Shown in pieces: positions 24,552-33,586 of a stretch of DNA of 51,305 nucleotides (positions within the stretch are counted from its first letter, which is position 1; each line of letters starts with the position of its first letter). The notes beneath the pieces are model-generated. The model did not search any database and was not told the origin of the DNA. It saw only the letters and a list, made by a program, of their open reading frames with translations. The translations under genes were made by a program, and so were the position numbers. Source of the stretch: Oscillospiraceae bacterium (GTDB lineage: Bacteria > Bacillota > Clostridia > Oscillospirales > Ruminococcaceae); assembly GCA_900752435.1 (NCBI GenBank), contig CAADVD010000023.1:1-51305 (forward strand). Direction: 5' to 3'.

Positions 24552-25357
24552 ACAACATCACGTTTGGACAATATTTCCCGGGCAATTCACCGCTTCACCG
24601 TATGGATCCGCGTATGAAGCTGATTTTGACAATTGTGTATGTGGTGTTGTTGTTTGTGGTCAACAACTGGCTGGGATTTGTGGTGACAGCGGTTTATTTG
24701 GTGGCCTGCATTTTGATCAGCAAAATTCCGTTTAAATTGGTTCTGCGCGGCGTGAAGCCCATCATTCCGCTGGTCGTGTTTACCTCGATTCTAAATATGT
24801 TTTTTGTAGATGGACAGGTTTTGGTGAAGCTTGGCTTTTTAAAGCTGACCGTGGACGGCATTGTGCTGGCTAGTAAAATGACGCTGCGCATTGTGCTGCT
24901 CATTATGGGCTCTTCTTTGCTGACCTATACCACATCGCCCATTGCATTGACGGATGGAATTGAGCATCTGCTGAAGCCGTTGGAGAAAATTCATTTTCCC
25001 GTCCATGAAATGGCCATGATGATGACGATTGCATTGCGCTTTATTCCCACACTGATTGAGGAAACGGACAAAATCATGTCCGCGCAAAAGGCAAGAGGAG
25101 CAGATTTGGAGTCCGGCGGCTTGATTCAGCGCATCAAGGCGCTTGTGCCGATTTTGATTCCGCTGTTTATTTCGGCGTTTCGGCGTGCGGAGGAATTGGC
25201 TTTGGCAATGGAATGCCGTTGTTATCGGGGCGGTGACGGCCGCACCAGCTTGCGTCAGCTGACTTACAGTAAACTGGATGTGTATGGTTTGCTGATTACG
25301 GCGCTTTGCACCGTTTGCGTGGTACTCATGAATCTGTTTGTACCCAATTTATTTTAA
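24545..25357 (+). CDS. ecfT: ECF transporter transmembrane component EcfT
   Basis: A 270-residue membrane protein with about five helices and the two short coupling motifs of the family, seen as SAQKARGAD and AMECRCYRGG. They link the ATPases to the substrate-binding S components. ATG 24545 overlaps ecfA2 by seven bases. It is followed ten bases later by truA. Confidence 0.93.
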   Translation: MLNNITFGQYFPGNSPLHRMDPRMKLILTIVYVVLLFVVNNWLGFVVTAVYLVACILISKIPFKLVLRGVKPIIPLVVFTSILNMFFVDGQVLVKLGFLKLTVDGIVLASKMTLRIVLLIMGSSLLTYTTSPIALTDGIEHLLKPLEKIHFPVHEMAMMMTIALRFIPTLIEETDKIMSAQKARGADLESGGLIQRIKALVPILIPLFISAFRRAEELALAMECRCYRGGDGRTSLRQLTYSKLDVYGLLITALCTVCVVLMNLFVPNLF

Positions 25358-25367
25358 GAGGCAAACC

Positions 25368-26120
25368 ATGCGGAATTTATTGTTCAGAATCTCCTACAAC
25401 GGGGCAAACTATCACGGCTATCAGGTGCAGGCCAATGCGGTCTCCGTCGCGCAGGTGCTTCAGGATGCCATTGAAAAAGTCATCAAGGTGCGGGAAAGCA
25501 TTGTGGGCTGTTCGCGCACGGATGCGAAAGTGCATGCCAATTGTTATTATTTCAATATGAAGACGGCGTGCAGCATACCGGCGGATCGTTTTGTGACCGC
25601 GCTCAACTGTGTACTGCCGGATGATATTGCCGTACACAGCTGTCAGGAAGTACCGCTTTCGTTTCATGCACGTTACAACTGCACTTCCAAAGAATACATC
25701 TATAAAATTTGGAATTCCCCGGTGAAACAGCCGTTTTTGCAGAACTTGGCGCTCCACTATCGCTATCCGTTGGATGCTGTTCATATGGATTGCGCGTGCA
25801 AAGAGTTCATTGGTACTTATGATTTTAAGGCATTTTGTGCGGCAGGCGGCAAGGATATGGATACCGTGCGTACCATTTACGATTGTCAGGTAACATGCGA
25901 GGGGGATTTGGTGCAGTTTCGGGTGTTGGGGAATGGCTTTTTATACAATATGGTGCGCATTATGGTGGGTACTTTGTTGGAAGTGGAGGAGCAGCATCTT
26001 GCGCCGTCCGAAATCAAACAAATCATTTTAAGCAAAGAACGGCATCGCGCCGGCAGAACGGCACGGCCGGAGGGACTTTACCTCAATCGGGTGAATTACG
26101 GAGGTGATTGCTTTGAGTAA
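25368..26120 (+). CDS. truA: tRNA pseudouridine(38-40) synthase TruA
   Basis: A 250-residue enzyme that makes pseudouridine at positions 38-40 of the tRNA anticodon stem. The catalytic aspartate is D52 in GCSRTDAKVHA, and the family's LRVLGNGFLYNMVRIMVG-type segment is present (seen as FRVLGNGFLYNMVR). ATG 25368 follows AAGAGG. The position behind ecfT is a known conserved arrangement. Its last eight bases overlap the next gene. Confidence 0.93.
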   Translation: MRNLLFRISYNGANYHGYQVQANAVSVAQVLQDAIEKVIKVRESIVGCSRTDAKVHANCYYFNMKTACSIPADRFVTALNCVLPDDIAVHSCQEVPLSFHARYNCTSKEYIYKIWNSPVKQPFLQNLALHYRYPLDAVHMDCACKEFIGTYDFKAFCAAGGKDMDTVRTIYDCQVTCEGDLVQFRVLGNGFLYNMVRIMVGTLLEVEEQHLAPSEIKQIILSKERHRAGRTARPEGLYLNRVNYGGDCFE

Positions 26121-27285
26121 GAAGAAAAAAGAAGATGAGTATTACCGAGAAGCGCATGCGAAATACGATATTGACAAGTACCGTCGAAAAAAGAAACGAA
26201 AAAAGCTGTATATGTATATGCTGATCGGCTTATTGGTTCTTATCGTTCTAACCGCCATTTTTTTTATTGTGGAAACGGTAATGCAGAACAGCAAGGCGGC
26301 ACAGGAAAATAAAAGCACATTTCCCATCAGCATCAAAGGCGAAGAACCGTTTGAACTCAGTGTGTTGAAGCGCGATCTGCTGGTAACGGGTGGATCCAAA
26401 ATGATTTTTTATCAAATGGATGCCGAAAAGGATGGCGAGATCGTACACGGGCTTGCCAATCCGGTGGTGAAAACCAGCAAAGACCGCGTTTTATCCTATG
26501 ATGAGGGCGGCTATGTTGTACGGTTGGACAACAAAAACGGCAATGTCAGCACATTAAAGACGCAAACGCAGATTTTGTTCTGTGAAATCAGCGACGATGG
26601 TTATATTGCGGTTGCGACCTTTGAAGAACGCTTCAACGCGGCCATCACCATCTACAACGACGATTTCGACCAGCTTTATAAATACAACGAATCCAAGTAT
26701 TATGTGACCGGCTTTGATTTCATCAGCAAGCAAAAGGGTGTTTTGGTGATGCAGACTACAACCGGTGCGGAGCTGAGCTCCGTGATTTACGGCCTGGATT
26801 TTACAAAAGATGAAAATACCGAATATTTTCAGAAGACGCTGGATGGTGAAATTGTCTATTCCGCTGAATCAAAAAGCAATGGAAATATTGGTTTAGTCAC
26901 GGCAAACGGTTTTATTTTGCTGGACAAAAACGGAGAGGAAATTCAGCGGCACAGTTACACGAACACGGTTCGTTTTATCAGTGATGAGCAGTCCGATACC
27001 GTTTTGGCTTTGGAAAATATCATCGATGGCTCCGATACGGATGTATTTGTATGGTCGGCCGATGGGGAGGAGCTGGGAAGTGTAACGATTCCGGCGACCG
27101 TGATTGATATTTTTTGTGATGAAGAGGGAATTTTGATATTGGATAAGAACTCCATCTATGTTTATGATTATTCTCTAAATTTACTGAGCACGTTGGAAAA
27201 TTCCGATAACTGTGTAGAAGTAGCACGTTTGGCTGGAGATATTTATGGGATGAACAGCGATTACTTATATCAATACGGCCGGTAG
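26113..27285 (+). CDS. DUF5711-type membrane-anchored beta-propeller-like protein
   Basis: A 390-residue protein with a basic cytoplasmic N-terminus (about 35 residues, many Lys/Arg), one membrane helix (MLIGLLVLIVLTAIFFIV) and a large extracellular domain of beta-strand repeats such as DRVLSYDEGGYVVRLD and GNIGLVTANGFILLDKNG, which resembles a WD/PQQ-like propeller. It fits the DUF5711 family. TTG 26113 is chosen because GGAGG (26100-26104) lies 8 bases upstream; it overlaps truA by eight bases. Function unknown; linkage to the CvpA-like gene suggests a cell-envelope role. Confidence 0.75.
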   Translation: MSKKKKEDEYYREAHAKYDIDKYRRKKKRKKLYMYMLIGLLVLIVLTAIFFIVETVMQNSKAAQENKSTFPISIKGEEPFELSVLKRDLLVTGGSKMIFYQMDAEKDGEIVHGLANPVVKTSKDRVLSYDEGGYVVRLDNKNGNVSTLKTQTQILFCEISDDGYIAVATFEERFNAAITIYNDDFDQLYKYNESKYYVTGFDFISKQKGVLVMQTTTGAELSSVIYGLDFTKDENTEYFQKTLDGEIVYSAESKSNGNIGLVTANGFILLDKNGEEIQRHSYTNTVRFISDEQSDTVLALENIIDGSDTDVFVWSADGEELGSVTIPATVIDIFCDEEGILILDKNSIYVYDYSLNLLSTLENSDNCVEVARLAGDIYGMNSDYLYQYGR

Positions 27286-27314
27286 TACAACCGGGAAGCA
27301 AAGGGGAGATTGGA

Positions 27315-28025
27315 TTGGAACAAATCATGCCTTGGATTTTTGATCTTGGCGTTGTGGTGCTGTTGGTGTGTTGTGCGTTCAATGGTTATCGACACGGTTT
27401 TGTTAAAACCGTCGTGCGTTTGGCCGGCAGTTTGCTGGCGATACTGTTGTCCGGTGCTCTTGCACGGGCGCTGACCGGTGTTGTGACCACAGCGATACGG
27501 GATCCTCTCTTGGATTATGTCAGCGGAAAGCTGGGAGACTTGGTGGATGTGAGTCCGGTAGTTGCCGTACAGGGAGTATACGAATCACTTCCAGTGATGG
27601 TTAAGCAGGCTTTTTTAAGCTTGACGGGAAACGATCTGGATTCCGTTTGGAATCAAATTGGAAATGGACCGCTCAACGTAGCCGCTTTTTGTACGGATAC
27701 GATTTTGCTCCCGGTTATTCAATCCATGGTGGACAGCTTGCTGTTTATTGTCTTGTTTTTCTTGATTCATTTGTTGGTGAAACGGCTGGCCAATGCGCTG
27801 GGCGTCATCAATCGGATTCCGGTGATTGGTGTTTGCAATGAATTGCTTGGCTGTGTTGCGGGTTTATTGCAGGCGCTGGTGTATTTGCTGATCTTTACTT
27901 GTGTGCTCAGCATTGTCATTGCCTTTACTTCGGATGCGGTGCCGATTCTGAATACGAACACCATTTCTCAGACGACCGTATTCCGTGTCATTTATGAGTG
28001 GAACCCGTTTTGTATACGCGGATAG
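27315..28025 (+). CDS. CvpA family membrane protein
   Basis: A 236-residue protein with about four to five hydrophobic helices and the CvpA opening DLGVVVLLVCCAFNGYRHGFV, followed by VRLAGSLLAILLSGALAR. CvpA in Enterobacteria affects colicin V production; in Firmicutes relatives no biochemical role is clear, though membrane-stress roles are discussed. TTG 27315 has GGGGAG about 6 bases upstream. It sits 29 bases after the DUF5711 gene and probably ends that transcript. Confidence 0.75.
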   Translation: MEQIMPWIFDLGVVVLLVCCAFNGYRHGFVKTVVRLAGSLLAILLSGALARALTGVVTTAIRDPLLDYVSGKLGDLVDVSPVVAVQGVYESLPVMVKQAFLSLTGNDLDSVWNQIGNGPLNVAAFCTDTILLPVIQSMVDSLLFIVLFFLIHLLVKRLANALGVINRIPVIGVCNELLGCVAGLLQALVYLLIFTCVLSIVIAFTSDAVPILNTNTISQTTVFRVIYEWNPFCIRG

Positions 28026-28162
28026 GGATTTCTTGTTTAGCAAATGGACATAAAGAGTTTAAAATTATTTGATGCTCGATTTGACAAAACTGCTATAATG
28101 ATAACAGGACAATTGGGAACAATAAGTTCTTTGCATAGAAATAATGAAAGGGTAACAATCGA

Positions 28163-30472
28163 ATGATTTGTAGTAGATGTAAGAAACGAATGGCCGTGTT
28201 GTTTGTCTCCAAAATGGAAGGCGATAAGCCGGTCAATGAAGGCCTTTGCTTAAAATGCGCCAAAGAGCTGGGGATTCCGCAGGTGAATTCCTTAATGGAA
28301 CAAATGGGAATTACCGATGAAGATATTGAAGCCATGAACGATCAATTTATGAACATGGCAGACGGCGATCATTTTGAATTGGGCGGAGCAGAAACCATGC
28401 CCAATTTCATGCAGAATATGTTTGGCAATTTTATGAACACCATGAACGGGAGCAACGGCGAAGCGGAAAATAACTCCGAAATTGTGCATGTTTCCGATGA
28501 AGCGGACAAAGCGGGAACGCATTCGCATCCTCCTAAGGGCAAACAGCAAAAACGTCCCAAACGGAAATTTTTAGACAATTACTGCACGGACTTGACCGGA
28601 CGCGCGCGCCGCGGCGAGCTGGATGTCGTTGTGGGACGCGACAAAGAAATTTACCGTATGATTCAGATTTTGAGCCGCCGTACAAAGAACAATCCGTGCT
28701 TAATCGGTGAACCGGGCGTTGGTAAAACCGCCGTCGCAGAGGGGATTGCGCAGAAAATCGTGCAGGGCGATGTTCCATTCCGTTTGCAGGATAAGGAACT
28801 GTTTTTGCTGGACATGACGGCATTGGTAGCTGGCACGCAATTCCGCGGACAGTTTGAGAGCCGTGTAAAAGGGCTGATTGATGAGGTCAAAGCGGCGGGC
28901 AATATCATTTTGTTTATCGATGAAGTGCATACCATTGTGGGAACGGGCGATTCCGAAGGCTCGATGAGCGCGGCCAATATTTTAAAGCCGGCTCTCTCGC
29001 GCGGCGAAATTCAGGTGATTGGTGCAACGACCTTCAATGAATACCGCAAGTACATCGAAAAGGATTCGGCGTTGGAACGCCGTTTTCAGCCGGTCAACAT
29101 TGCGGAACCGACGATTGAGCAGACCATAGAAGTGTTGATGGGCGTCAAGAAATACTATGAACAGCACCATAAGGTCAAAGTGAGCGAATACATTGTGCAT
29201 TTGGCCGCCACGTTATCGGAACGCTATATCACCGACCGCTTTTTGCCGGACAAAGCCATTGACCTGTTGGACGAAGCATGCTCCTGCTGTTCCATCCGCA
29301 ACAAGGATTTGACGGAGTATGAAAAGCTGAACCGTGAACTGAAAGAGCTGAAGGACACACAGGAAGAGCTGGAAGCGGTTACCGATGCCATGGATTATGA
29401 AGCCATCGCTAAAACCAAAGCAGACATCATTGTCTGCAAGGAAAAGCTCAAAGAGCTGGAACCGAAAATTGCCGATATTCAAGTAGAAGTTTCCGATATT
29501 GCCAAGGTCATTGAGCTTTGGACGGGCATTCCGGCGGCAAAAATCGAAGAGAACGAATACAAAAAGATCATTGGGCTGGAAGAGCGCCTCAAGAAAAAAA
29601 TCATCGGTCAGGACGAGGCCATTCACGAGGTGGCCAACGCCATCAAACGAAGCCGTGTGCAGTTGTCCAAGCGCAAGCGGCCAGCTTCCTTCATCTTTGT
29701 TGGGCCGACGGGTGTGGGCAAGACAGAATTGGTGAAGGTGCTGTCGGAAGAACTGTTTGATTCCGTGGAACCGCTCATCCGTTTGGATATGACGGAGTAC
29801 ATGGAGAAGCATGCGGTGTCCAAACTCATTGGTTCGCCTCCGGGCTATGTCGGATACGATGAGGCCGGTCAGCTTACCGAAAAAGTACGCCGCCGTCCTT
29901 ATTCCGTGATTCTGTTCGACGAAATTGAGAAGGCACATCCGGACATCATGAACATTTTACTGCAAATGCTGGATGAAGGACGTGTGACGGACGCACAGGG
30001 CAGAACGGTCAACTTTGAAAATACCGTCATTGCTATGACGTCGAACGCTGGTTCTTCGGATAAATCCGGCATTGTGGGCTTTAATAAGACGGCCAATGAA
30101 ATTGCAAAAGACAAGGCCATGAAAGCATTGGGCGAATTTTTGCGACCGGAATTCTTGGGCAGAGTCGATGAAATTGTGGTGTTCAACAACCTGACGCACG
30201 ATAATCTCAAACGGATTGCCGCACTGATGCTGGATGAACTCAAGGATCCGATGAAGGAGAAGGGAATTCGCTTCAATTATGATGATTCGGCATTGGAAAA
30301 GATTGTAGAATTGGCCGATGGCGGTAAATTTGCGGCGCGTGATTTGCGCAAAGTGATTCGCAAGCATGTAGAGGATCTTTTAGCAAATCTGCTGATTGAG
30401 CGGTATGAGAATCCGCCGCAGTTAATCGGACTGACGGTCAAAGACAATGCTTTGTCATTGGAAACAGCGTAG
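28163..30472 (+). CDS. clpE: Clp ATPase with N-terminal zinc finger (ClpE-like)
   Basis: A 769-residue HSP100 unfoldase. Instead of the ClpC N domain it begins with a zinc finger, C3-x2-C6 and C29-x2-C32, the ClpE arrangement, then a Met/Asn-rich linker (about 40-130). AAA-1 has Walker A GEPGVGKTA (181-189) and LFIDEVHT; AAA-2 has GPTGVGKTE (514-522) and ILFDEIEKAH. SGIVGF in AAA-2 fits the ClpP-docking loop, so it should feed substrates to ClpP. Its middle domain is short and coiled-coil-like. An AAAGGG site precedes ATG 28163. Only a single TTTGAC half-site lies upstream, so CtsR control is not supported. No clpP or ctsR is in the window. Confidence 0.88.
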   Translation: MICSRCKKRMAVLFVSKMEGDKPVNEGLCLKCAKELGIPQVNSLMEQMGITDEDIEAMNDQFMNMADGDHFELGGAETMPNFMQNMFGNFMNTMNGSNGEAENNSEIVHVSDEADKAGTHSHPPKGKQQKRPKRKFLDNYCTDLTGRARRGELDVVVGRDKEIYRMIQILSRRTKNNPCLIGEPGVGKTAVAEGIAQKIVQGDVPFRLQDKELFLLDMTALVAGTQFRGQFESRVKGLIDEVKAAGNIILFIDEVHTIVGTGDSEGSMSAANILKPALSRGEIQVIGATTFNEYRKYIEKDSALERRFQPVNIAEPTIEQTIEVLMGVKKYYEQHHKVKVSEYIVHLAATLSERYITDRFLPDKAIDLLDEACSCCSIRNKDLTEYEKLNRELKELKDTQEELEAVTDAMDYEAIAKTKADIIVCKEKLKELEPKIADIQVEVSDIAKVIELWTGIPAAKIEENEYKKIIGLEERLKKKIIGQDEAIHEVANAIKRSRVQLSKRKRPASFIFVGPTGVGKTELVKVLSEELFDSVEPLIRLDMTEYMEKHAVSKLIGSPPGYVGYDEAGQLTEKVRRRPYSVILFDEIEKAHPDIMNILLQMLDEGRVTDAQGRTVNFENTVIAMTSNAGSSDKSGIVGFNKTANEIAKDKAMKALGEFLRPEFLGRVDEIVVFNNLTHDNLKRIAALMLDELKDPMKEKGIRFNYDDSALEKIVELADGGKFAARDLRKVIRKHVEDLLANLLIERYENPPQLIGLTVKDNALSLETA

Positions 30473-30487
30473 AGAATTTTTATATTT

Positions 30488-30520
30488 TGTGTGGCGAGTG
30501 CTTGCGGGCGCTCGCCACAA
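30488..30520 (+). terminator. Hairpin after clpE, probable terminator
   Basis: GTGGCGAG / CTCGCCAC stem (30491-30498, 30511-30518) with further outer TG/CA pairs. The following tract is only moderately T-rich. Confidence 0.6.
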
Positions 30521-30624
30521 TTGTTGTAACGGAAATGTTCATCCGCTTTCCTTTCTCTGCGCCTTTGTATTTTTTCCGTACTTCGGTTTAGACTAAAAAC
30601 AACAGAACAACCGGAGGGCTTAGA

Positions 30625-31203
30625 ATGGTGCGGGTATTTTTAGTGGGGATGGACGGCAAACCGAGTATGGGGGAGACTCTTTGTGCAACGCTTCAACCAA
30701 TTTTGCCCCTGACCTATTTGGGCAATCATCAGTATCGGGATTTTGGCGCATCACCCCAATTGGAGCTGATCGACACCGACGAATTGACAGTGCTCAATAC
30801 ACCCGCCAGCATTCTGGTGCTCAAGCCGAAAGCCAATCTGCGCAAGCTGGAAGCCATCGCGCCGGATACCATCGTGATTCTGGATTCTGCCAACCGCCGT
30901 CAACTGCAAGCCATTGCCCGACTGCATCTCAATGTGATGACGGTCGGCCTTTCCGCCAAGGACACCTTGACTTTTTCCAGCAGAGAAGAGGACTGCGCGG
31001 TGGTTTCGTTGCAGCGTTCTGTGCGCTCCTTGGACGGCACGCGCATTGAACCTATGGAAATCCCTTGCCGCTTGCAGGGAAAATGCAGTGAATTTCATGT
31101 TTTGACCGCCATTGCTTTGCTTGTTCTCTGCAATCAAGCGGAAGGCAAGCCGCAGATTACCTGCTATGGCAAACAAGAGCCAAAAAAGAGGATTGGATTT
31201 TGA
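30625..31203 (+). CDS. Mur-ligase-like stand-alone domain, hypothetical, 192 aa
   Basis: A 192-residue cytoplasmic protein. The stretch from about 108 (TVGLSAKDTLTFSS) and SLQRSVRSLDGTRIEP resembles the central part of Mur-type ligases, where the peptide-synthase fold begins, but there is no GKT ATP loop in front and the N-terminus is different. So it would be a ligase-derived domain without catalytic ATP site. A GGAGGG site precedes ATG 30625. It ends inside a strong hairpin shared with the convergent pepV gene. The similarity is my reading of motifs and is not proven. Confidence 0.5.
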   Translation: MVRVFLVGMDGKPSMGETLCATLQPILPLTYLGNHQYRDFGASPQLELIDTDELTVLNTPASILVLKPKANLRKLEAIAPDTIVILDSANRRQLQAIARLHLNVMTVGLSAKDTLTFSSREEDCAVVSLQRSVRSLDGTRIEPMEIPCRLQGKCSEFHVLTAIALLVLCNQAEGKPQITCYGKQEPKKRIGF

Positions 31204-31218
31204 TGTCCAATCCTCTTT
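31182..31218 (-). terminator. Terminator of pepV (bidirectional)
   Basis: Thirteen-base-pair perfect stem AAAGAGGATTGGA / TCCAATCCTCTTT (31185-31197, 31206-31218). On the minus strand it is followed by a T-run (complement of 31182-31187). It overlaps the end of the convergent 192-aa gene. Confidence 0.85.
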
Positions 31219-31220
31219 GT

Positions 31221-32615
31221 CTATTCTCCGCAAAGCGCCACAATGGCATGAGCAAATAACGCCGCATTTTTGAGCAGGGAATCCACCTCGATGAATTCAT
31301 CCGGCCCGTGCATATGGTGTTCCTGTCCCGGAAATTCGGCACCGAATGCAACGCCGCCGTCGATGTGGTGTACATAGGTTCCGCCGCCAATTGCAAGGCA
31401 AGTTCCTTTTTCCCCGGTCTGCTCTTCATAAACGCGAAGCAGAGTCTGCACAAATTCGCTGTCTTCCGGTGTTTCATGCGGCTCGGCGGCCTGCGTGATG
31501 GAAAAACCAAAGCCGGATGCGGCAAAACGCTCTTTTAATTTTTGCTCCAATTGCTTCACCGATTCGCAGAGCGGAAAGCGAATGTCAAATTGTCCGTTCA
31601 ATTTTCCCTGTGCGAAAGAAAAGATGCTGAATGCCAGCGTCAGTGCGCCGGATTTTTCATCCTGCTGGGCAATGCCGAGTGAATTTCCGTCTGTATCACC
31701 ATGCGGTAACTGTATTTGCACTTGTTTGAGCAATTGCGTGCCGGTGCTGTCTGCAAATGGCATCGTGTTCAGCAGTGCAATCAGCGCTGTCAACGCATTT
31801 TCACCCAATTCCGGTGTGGACGCATGAGCGCCTTTTCCCTCCGCATGGATGTGTACGCCATCGGCTTGCTCGGAAACGGTAAAGAATACCCCAACCTTCC
31901 ATTGATTTGCATAGGTTTCGACTTCTGCCGCCGAAAATCCCAGCACCACTGCCTCTGCTGTCGCGGGCACGGCATTGATGGTTTTTCCGCCGTAAATGCT
32001 GACGATTTTCGGTAACGCGTCCTGTTCCTCATAGGAAGCAAAGAAGCTTCCTTGGAGCTGTCCTTTTTCGATGTTGATCACCGGATAATTTCCATCCGGT
32101 GTAAAGACCATCTCCGGAAAAGCCTCTTTCTGCCGGTAATATGCCAAATCGCTGGAACCGCGTTCCTCGTTGCATCCCAGCAATAACCGCACGCCGTATT
32201 TCAGCGGAATGCCCAGCTCCTTGACTGCGGCCATTGCGTGCAGAACTGCTACGGCCGGTCCTTTGTCGTCGATCGCGCCGCGTCCGTATACTCGTCCATC
32301 CTCCAGCACGCCCTGAAACGGCGGATAGATCCAGCCAGCTCCTGCCGGAACGGTATCCAAATGGCACAGAATCCCCAGTTTGGGCTGTTCGCCAAAATCG
32401 ATTGTTCCCACATGATAATCGAAATTTCTGGTGCTGAATCCGAATCGACGAGCCAATTCCAGCGCTTGATCCAGACAATCCGCTGCGCCCTTTCCATAGG
32501 GTTTGCCGGGTTCTGCGGTTTGTGCGTCGCTTTGGATTCGGATCAGCGTCTGCAAATCGGCGACGAGGTCGTTTTGCTTGGATTGAAGATAGGCATTGAT
32601 GGGATGGATTGTCAT
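31221..32615 (-). CDS. pepV: Dipeptidase PepV (Sapep family, M20)
   Basis: A 464-residue zinc/manganese peptidase of the M20 family, Sapep/PepV group. Metal-site motifs: LCHLDTVPAG (His ligand and the catalytic Asp), GRGAIDDKGP (bridging Asp), LGCNEERGSSD (general-base Glu and Glu ligand), and a C-terminal His-rich HHMHGPDEFIE. The middle holds the typical lid domain with HAEGKGAHASTPELGENA. It hydrolyses dipeptides in the cytoplasm. ATG 32615 has AAGGAG about 7 bases upstream. Single-gene unit on the minus strand. Confidence 0.9.
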   Translation of the reverse strand: MTIHPINAYLQSKQNDLVADLQTLIRIQSDAQTAEPGKPYGKGAADCLDQALELARRFGFSTRNFDYHVGTIDFGEQPKLGILCHLDTVPAGAGWIYPPFQGVLEDGRVYGRGAIDDKGPAVAVLHAMAAVKELGIPLKYGVRLLLGCNEERGSSDLAYYRQKEAFPEMVFTPDGNYPVINIEKGQLQGSFFASYEEQDALPKIVSIYGGKTINAVPATAEAVVLGFSAAEVETYANQWKVGVFFTVSEQADGVHIHAEGKGAHASTPELGENALTALIALLNTMPFADSTGTQLLKQVQIQLPHGDTDGNSLGIAQQDEKSGALTLAFSIFSFAQGKLNGQFDIRFPLCESVKQLEQKLKERFAASGFGFSITQAAEPHETPEDSEFVQTLLRVYEEQTGEKGTCLAIGGGTYVHHIDGGVAFGAEFPGQEHHMHGPDEFIEVDSLLKNAALFAHAIVALCGE

Positions 32616-32785
32616 GGTAATGCTCCTTTAATCGAATAGTAGATACAAATAAGCAATATTTTTTATCATTATATGCTTTTTAAACATAAAAAACAAGTAT
32701 TGTTGTCGGCTCTATTTTTTGTTTGATGGATGCGTTTTGCAAGGAATCATCCATAATTTTAAAAAAACAGATGATGAAATTGCCA

Positions 32786-32815
32786 GTTATAAAGCAGGAC
32801 ACGGCGACCATACTA
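32786..32815 (+). promoter_or_regulatory. Sigma-G-like promoter of the spore protein gene
   Basis: GTTATA (32786-32791), 17-base spacer, CATACTA (32809-32815). The -10 box is exactly the forespore sigma-G consensus, as expected for ssp genes. Confidence 0.7.
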
Positions 32816-32862
32816 GTATTACAAACGCAAGAGAAAAACACAAAATTTAAGGAGAGAACATT

Positions 32863-33063
32863 ATGTCAAGCAATAGCAGCAATAAATTAGTCGTACCGCA
32901 GGCGAAAGAAGCCATGGATAAATTCAAAATGGAAGCCGCAACGGAAGTTGGCGTAAACCTCAAGCAGGGTTACAATGGTGACTTGACTTCCAGACAGGCT
33001 GGTTCCATCGGCGGCCAGATGGTTAAAAAGATGATCGAAGCTTACGAAAATTCCATTAAATAG
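32863..33063 (+). CDS. Small acid-soluble spore protein, alpha/beta type
   Basis: A 66-residue alpha/beta SASP. Hallmarks: NKLVVPQAKEAMDKFKMEAA, then EVGVNL, YNGDLTSRQAGSIGGQMVKKMIE; the ATEVG region holds the site cut by the germination protease Gpr. SASPs coat and protect DNA in the dormant spore and feed amino acids during germination. AAGGAG stands 10 bases before ATG 32863. A sigma-G-like promoter and a perfect terminator frame the gene, which is clear proof that the organism sporulates or did so recently. Confidence 0.95.
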   Translation: MSSNSSNKLVVPQAKEAMDKFKMEAATEVGVNLKQGYNGDLTSRQAGSIGGQMVKKMIEAYENSIK

Positions 33064-33076
33064 GAATTGAGTTTTG

Positions 33077-33113
33077 AAACAGCTCACCGGCAATCGCCGG
33101 TGAGCTGTTTTCA
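33077..33113 (+). terminator. Terminator of the spore protein gene
   Basis: Fifteen-base-pair perfect stem (33077-33091, 33096-33110; core CAGCTCACCGGC / GCCGGTGAGCTG) with a four-base AATC loop, followed by T-rich sequence. Confidence 0.92.
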
Positions 33114-33586
33114 TCTTATCCAAAAAACAAGATAATAATATATAATTATTACAATATATTTATTGATTCTATGTGTAAAATGACAGTTTTTAAAAAAAGT
33201 TGTACCATTTGCTCTTGTTCGATTGTTCTTATATATGAACGAAGACAATAAGGCGTGCGAATCGCTCACGAAATCAAATAAGAAAACTGGAAGCAATTCT
33301 GGAGCTATAGCTATTTGGTGGAAACGACGGCGCATGACCGGAGTGGTTTCTTAGCAAATATTTTTGGGGGATTAAGCGGATACTGGGTTGCGGATTGATA
33401 GGAAACGGAAATGTCGTTTGTTGGGATCCTGTTTACCAAATTTCGGTTTGGTACCGGAGCCGGCTGTATTCCAGTGGCAGCATCGGTTTTCGGGGTTTGG
33501 GGAACAGCAGGAAGTGTGGTGACGGCAGAATACATTGCCCTGTCTTTCCGTTCAACCGCTTGACTTCGTTATTTCATCATTTATTT
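33114..33586 (+). other. Gene-poor stretch with degraded-looking reading frames
   Basis: No gene is well supported here. The plus frame ending at 33563 runs, with two adjacent stops near 33395, from about 33280, and codon use on both sides of the stops looks coding-like. A 39-codon frame begins at ATG 33235 (MNEDNKACESL) but has no ribosome site. Frames on the minus strand (33311-33535) are Pro-rich and look like shadows. The region may hold the remains of a small gene. Confidence 0.35.
33411..33563 (+). CDS. Possible small hydrophobic protein, 50 aa, or gene remnant
   Basis: Fifty codons from ATG 33411, with AGGAAACGGAA just upstream. The product is Gly/Ala/Val-rich and hydrophobic (GTGAGCIPVAASVFGVWG), of the kind seen in small membrane peptides or bacteriocin-like peptides. 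The same frame is open upstream of two stop codons at about 33396-33401, so it may equally be the tail of a disrupted gene. No neighbour supports a role. Confidence 0.25.
   Translation: MSFVGILFTKFRFGTGAGCIPVAASVFGVWGTAGSVVTAEYIALSFRSTA

Noticed and set aside
28026..28162. CtsR operator before clpE
   Set aside because: Only one TTTGAC half-site occurs; the tandem heptamer expected for CtsR is absent.
33311..33535. Minus-strand 74-codon Pro-rich frame
   Set aside because: Poor ribosome site and shadow-like composition opposite a plus frame that looks more coding-like.
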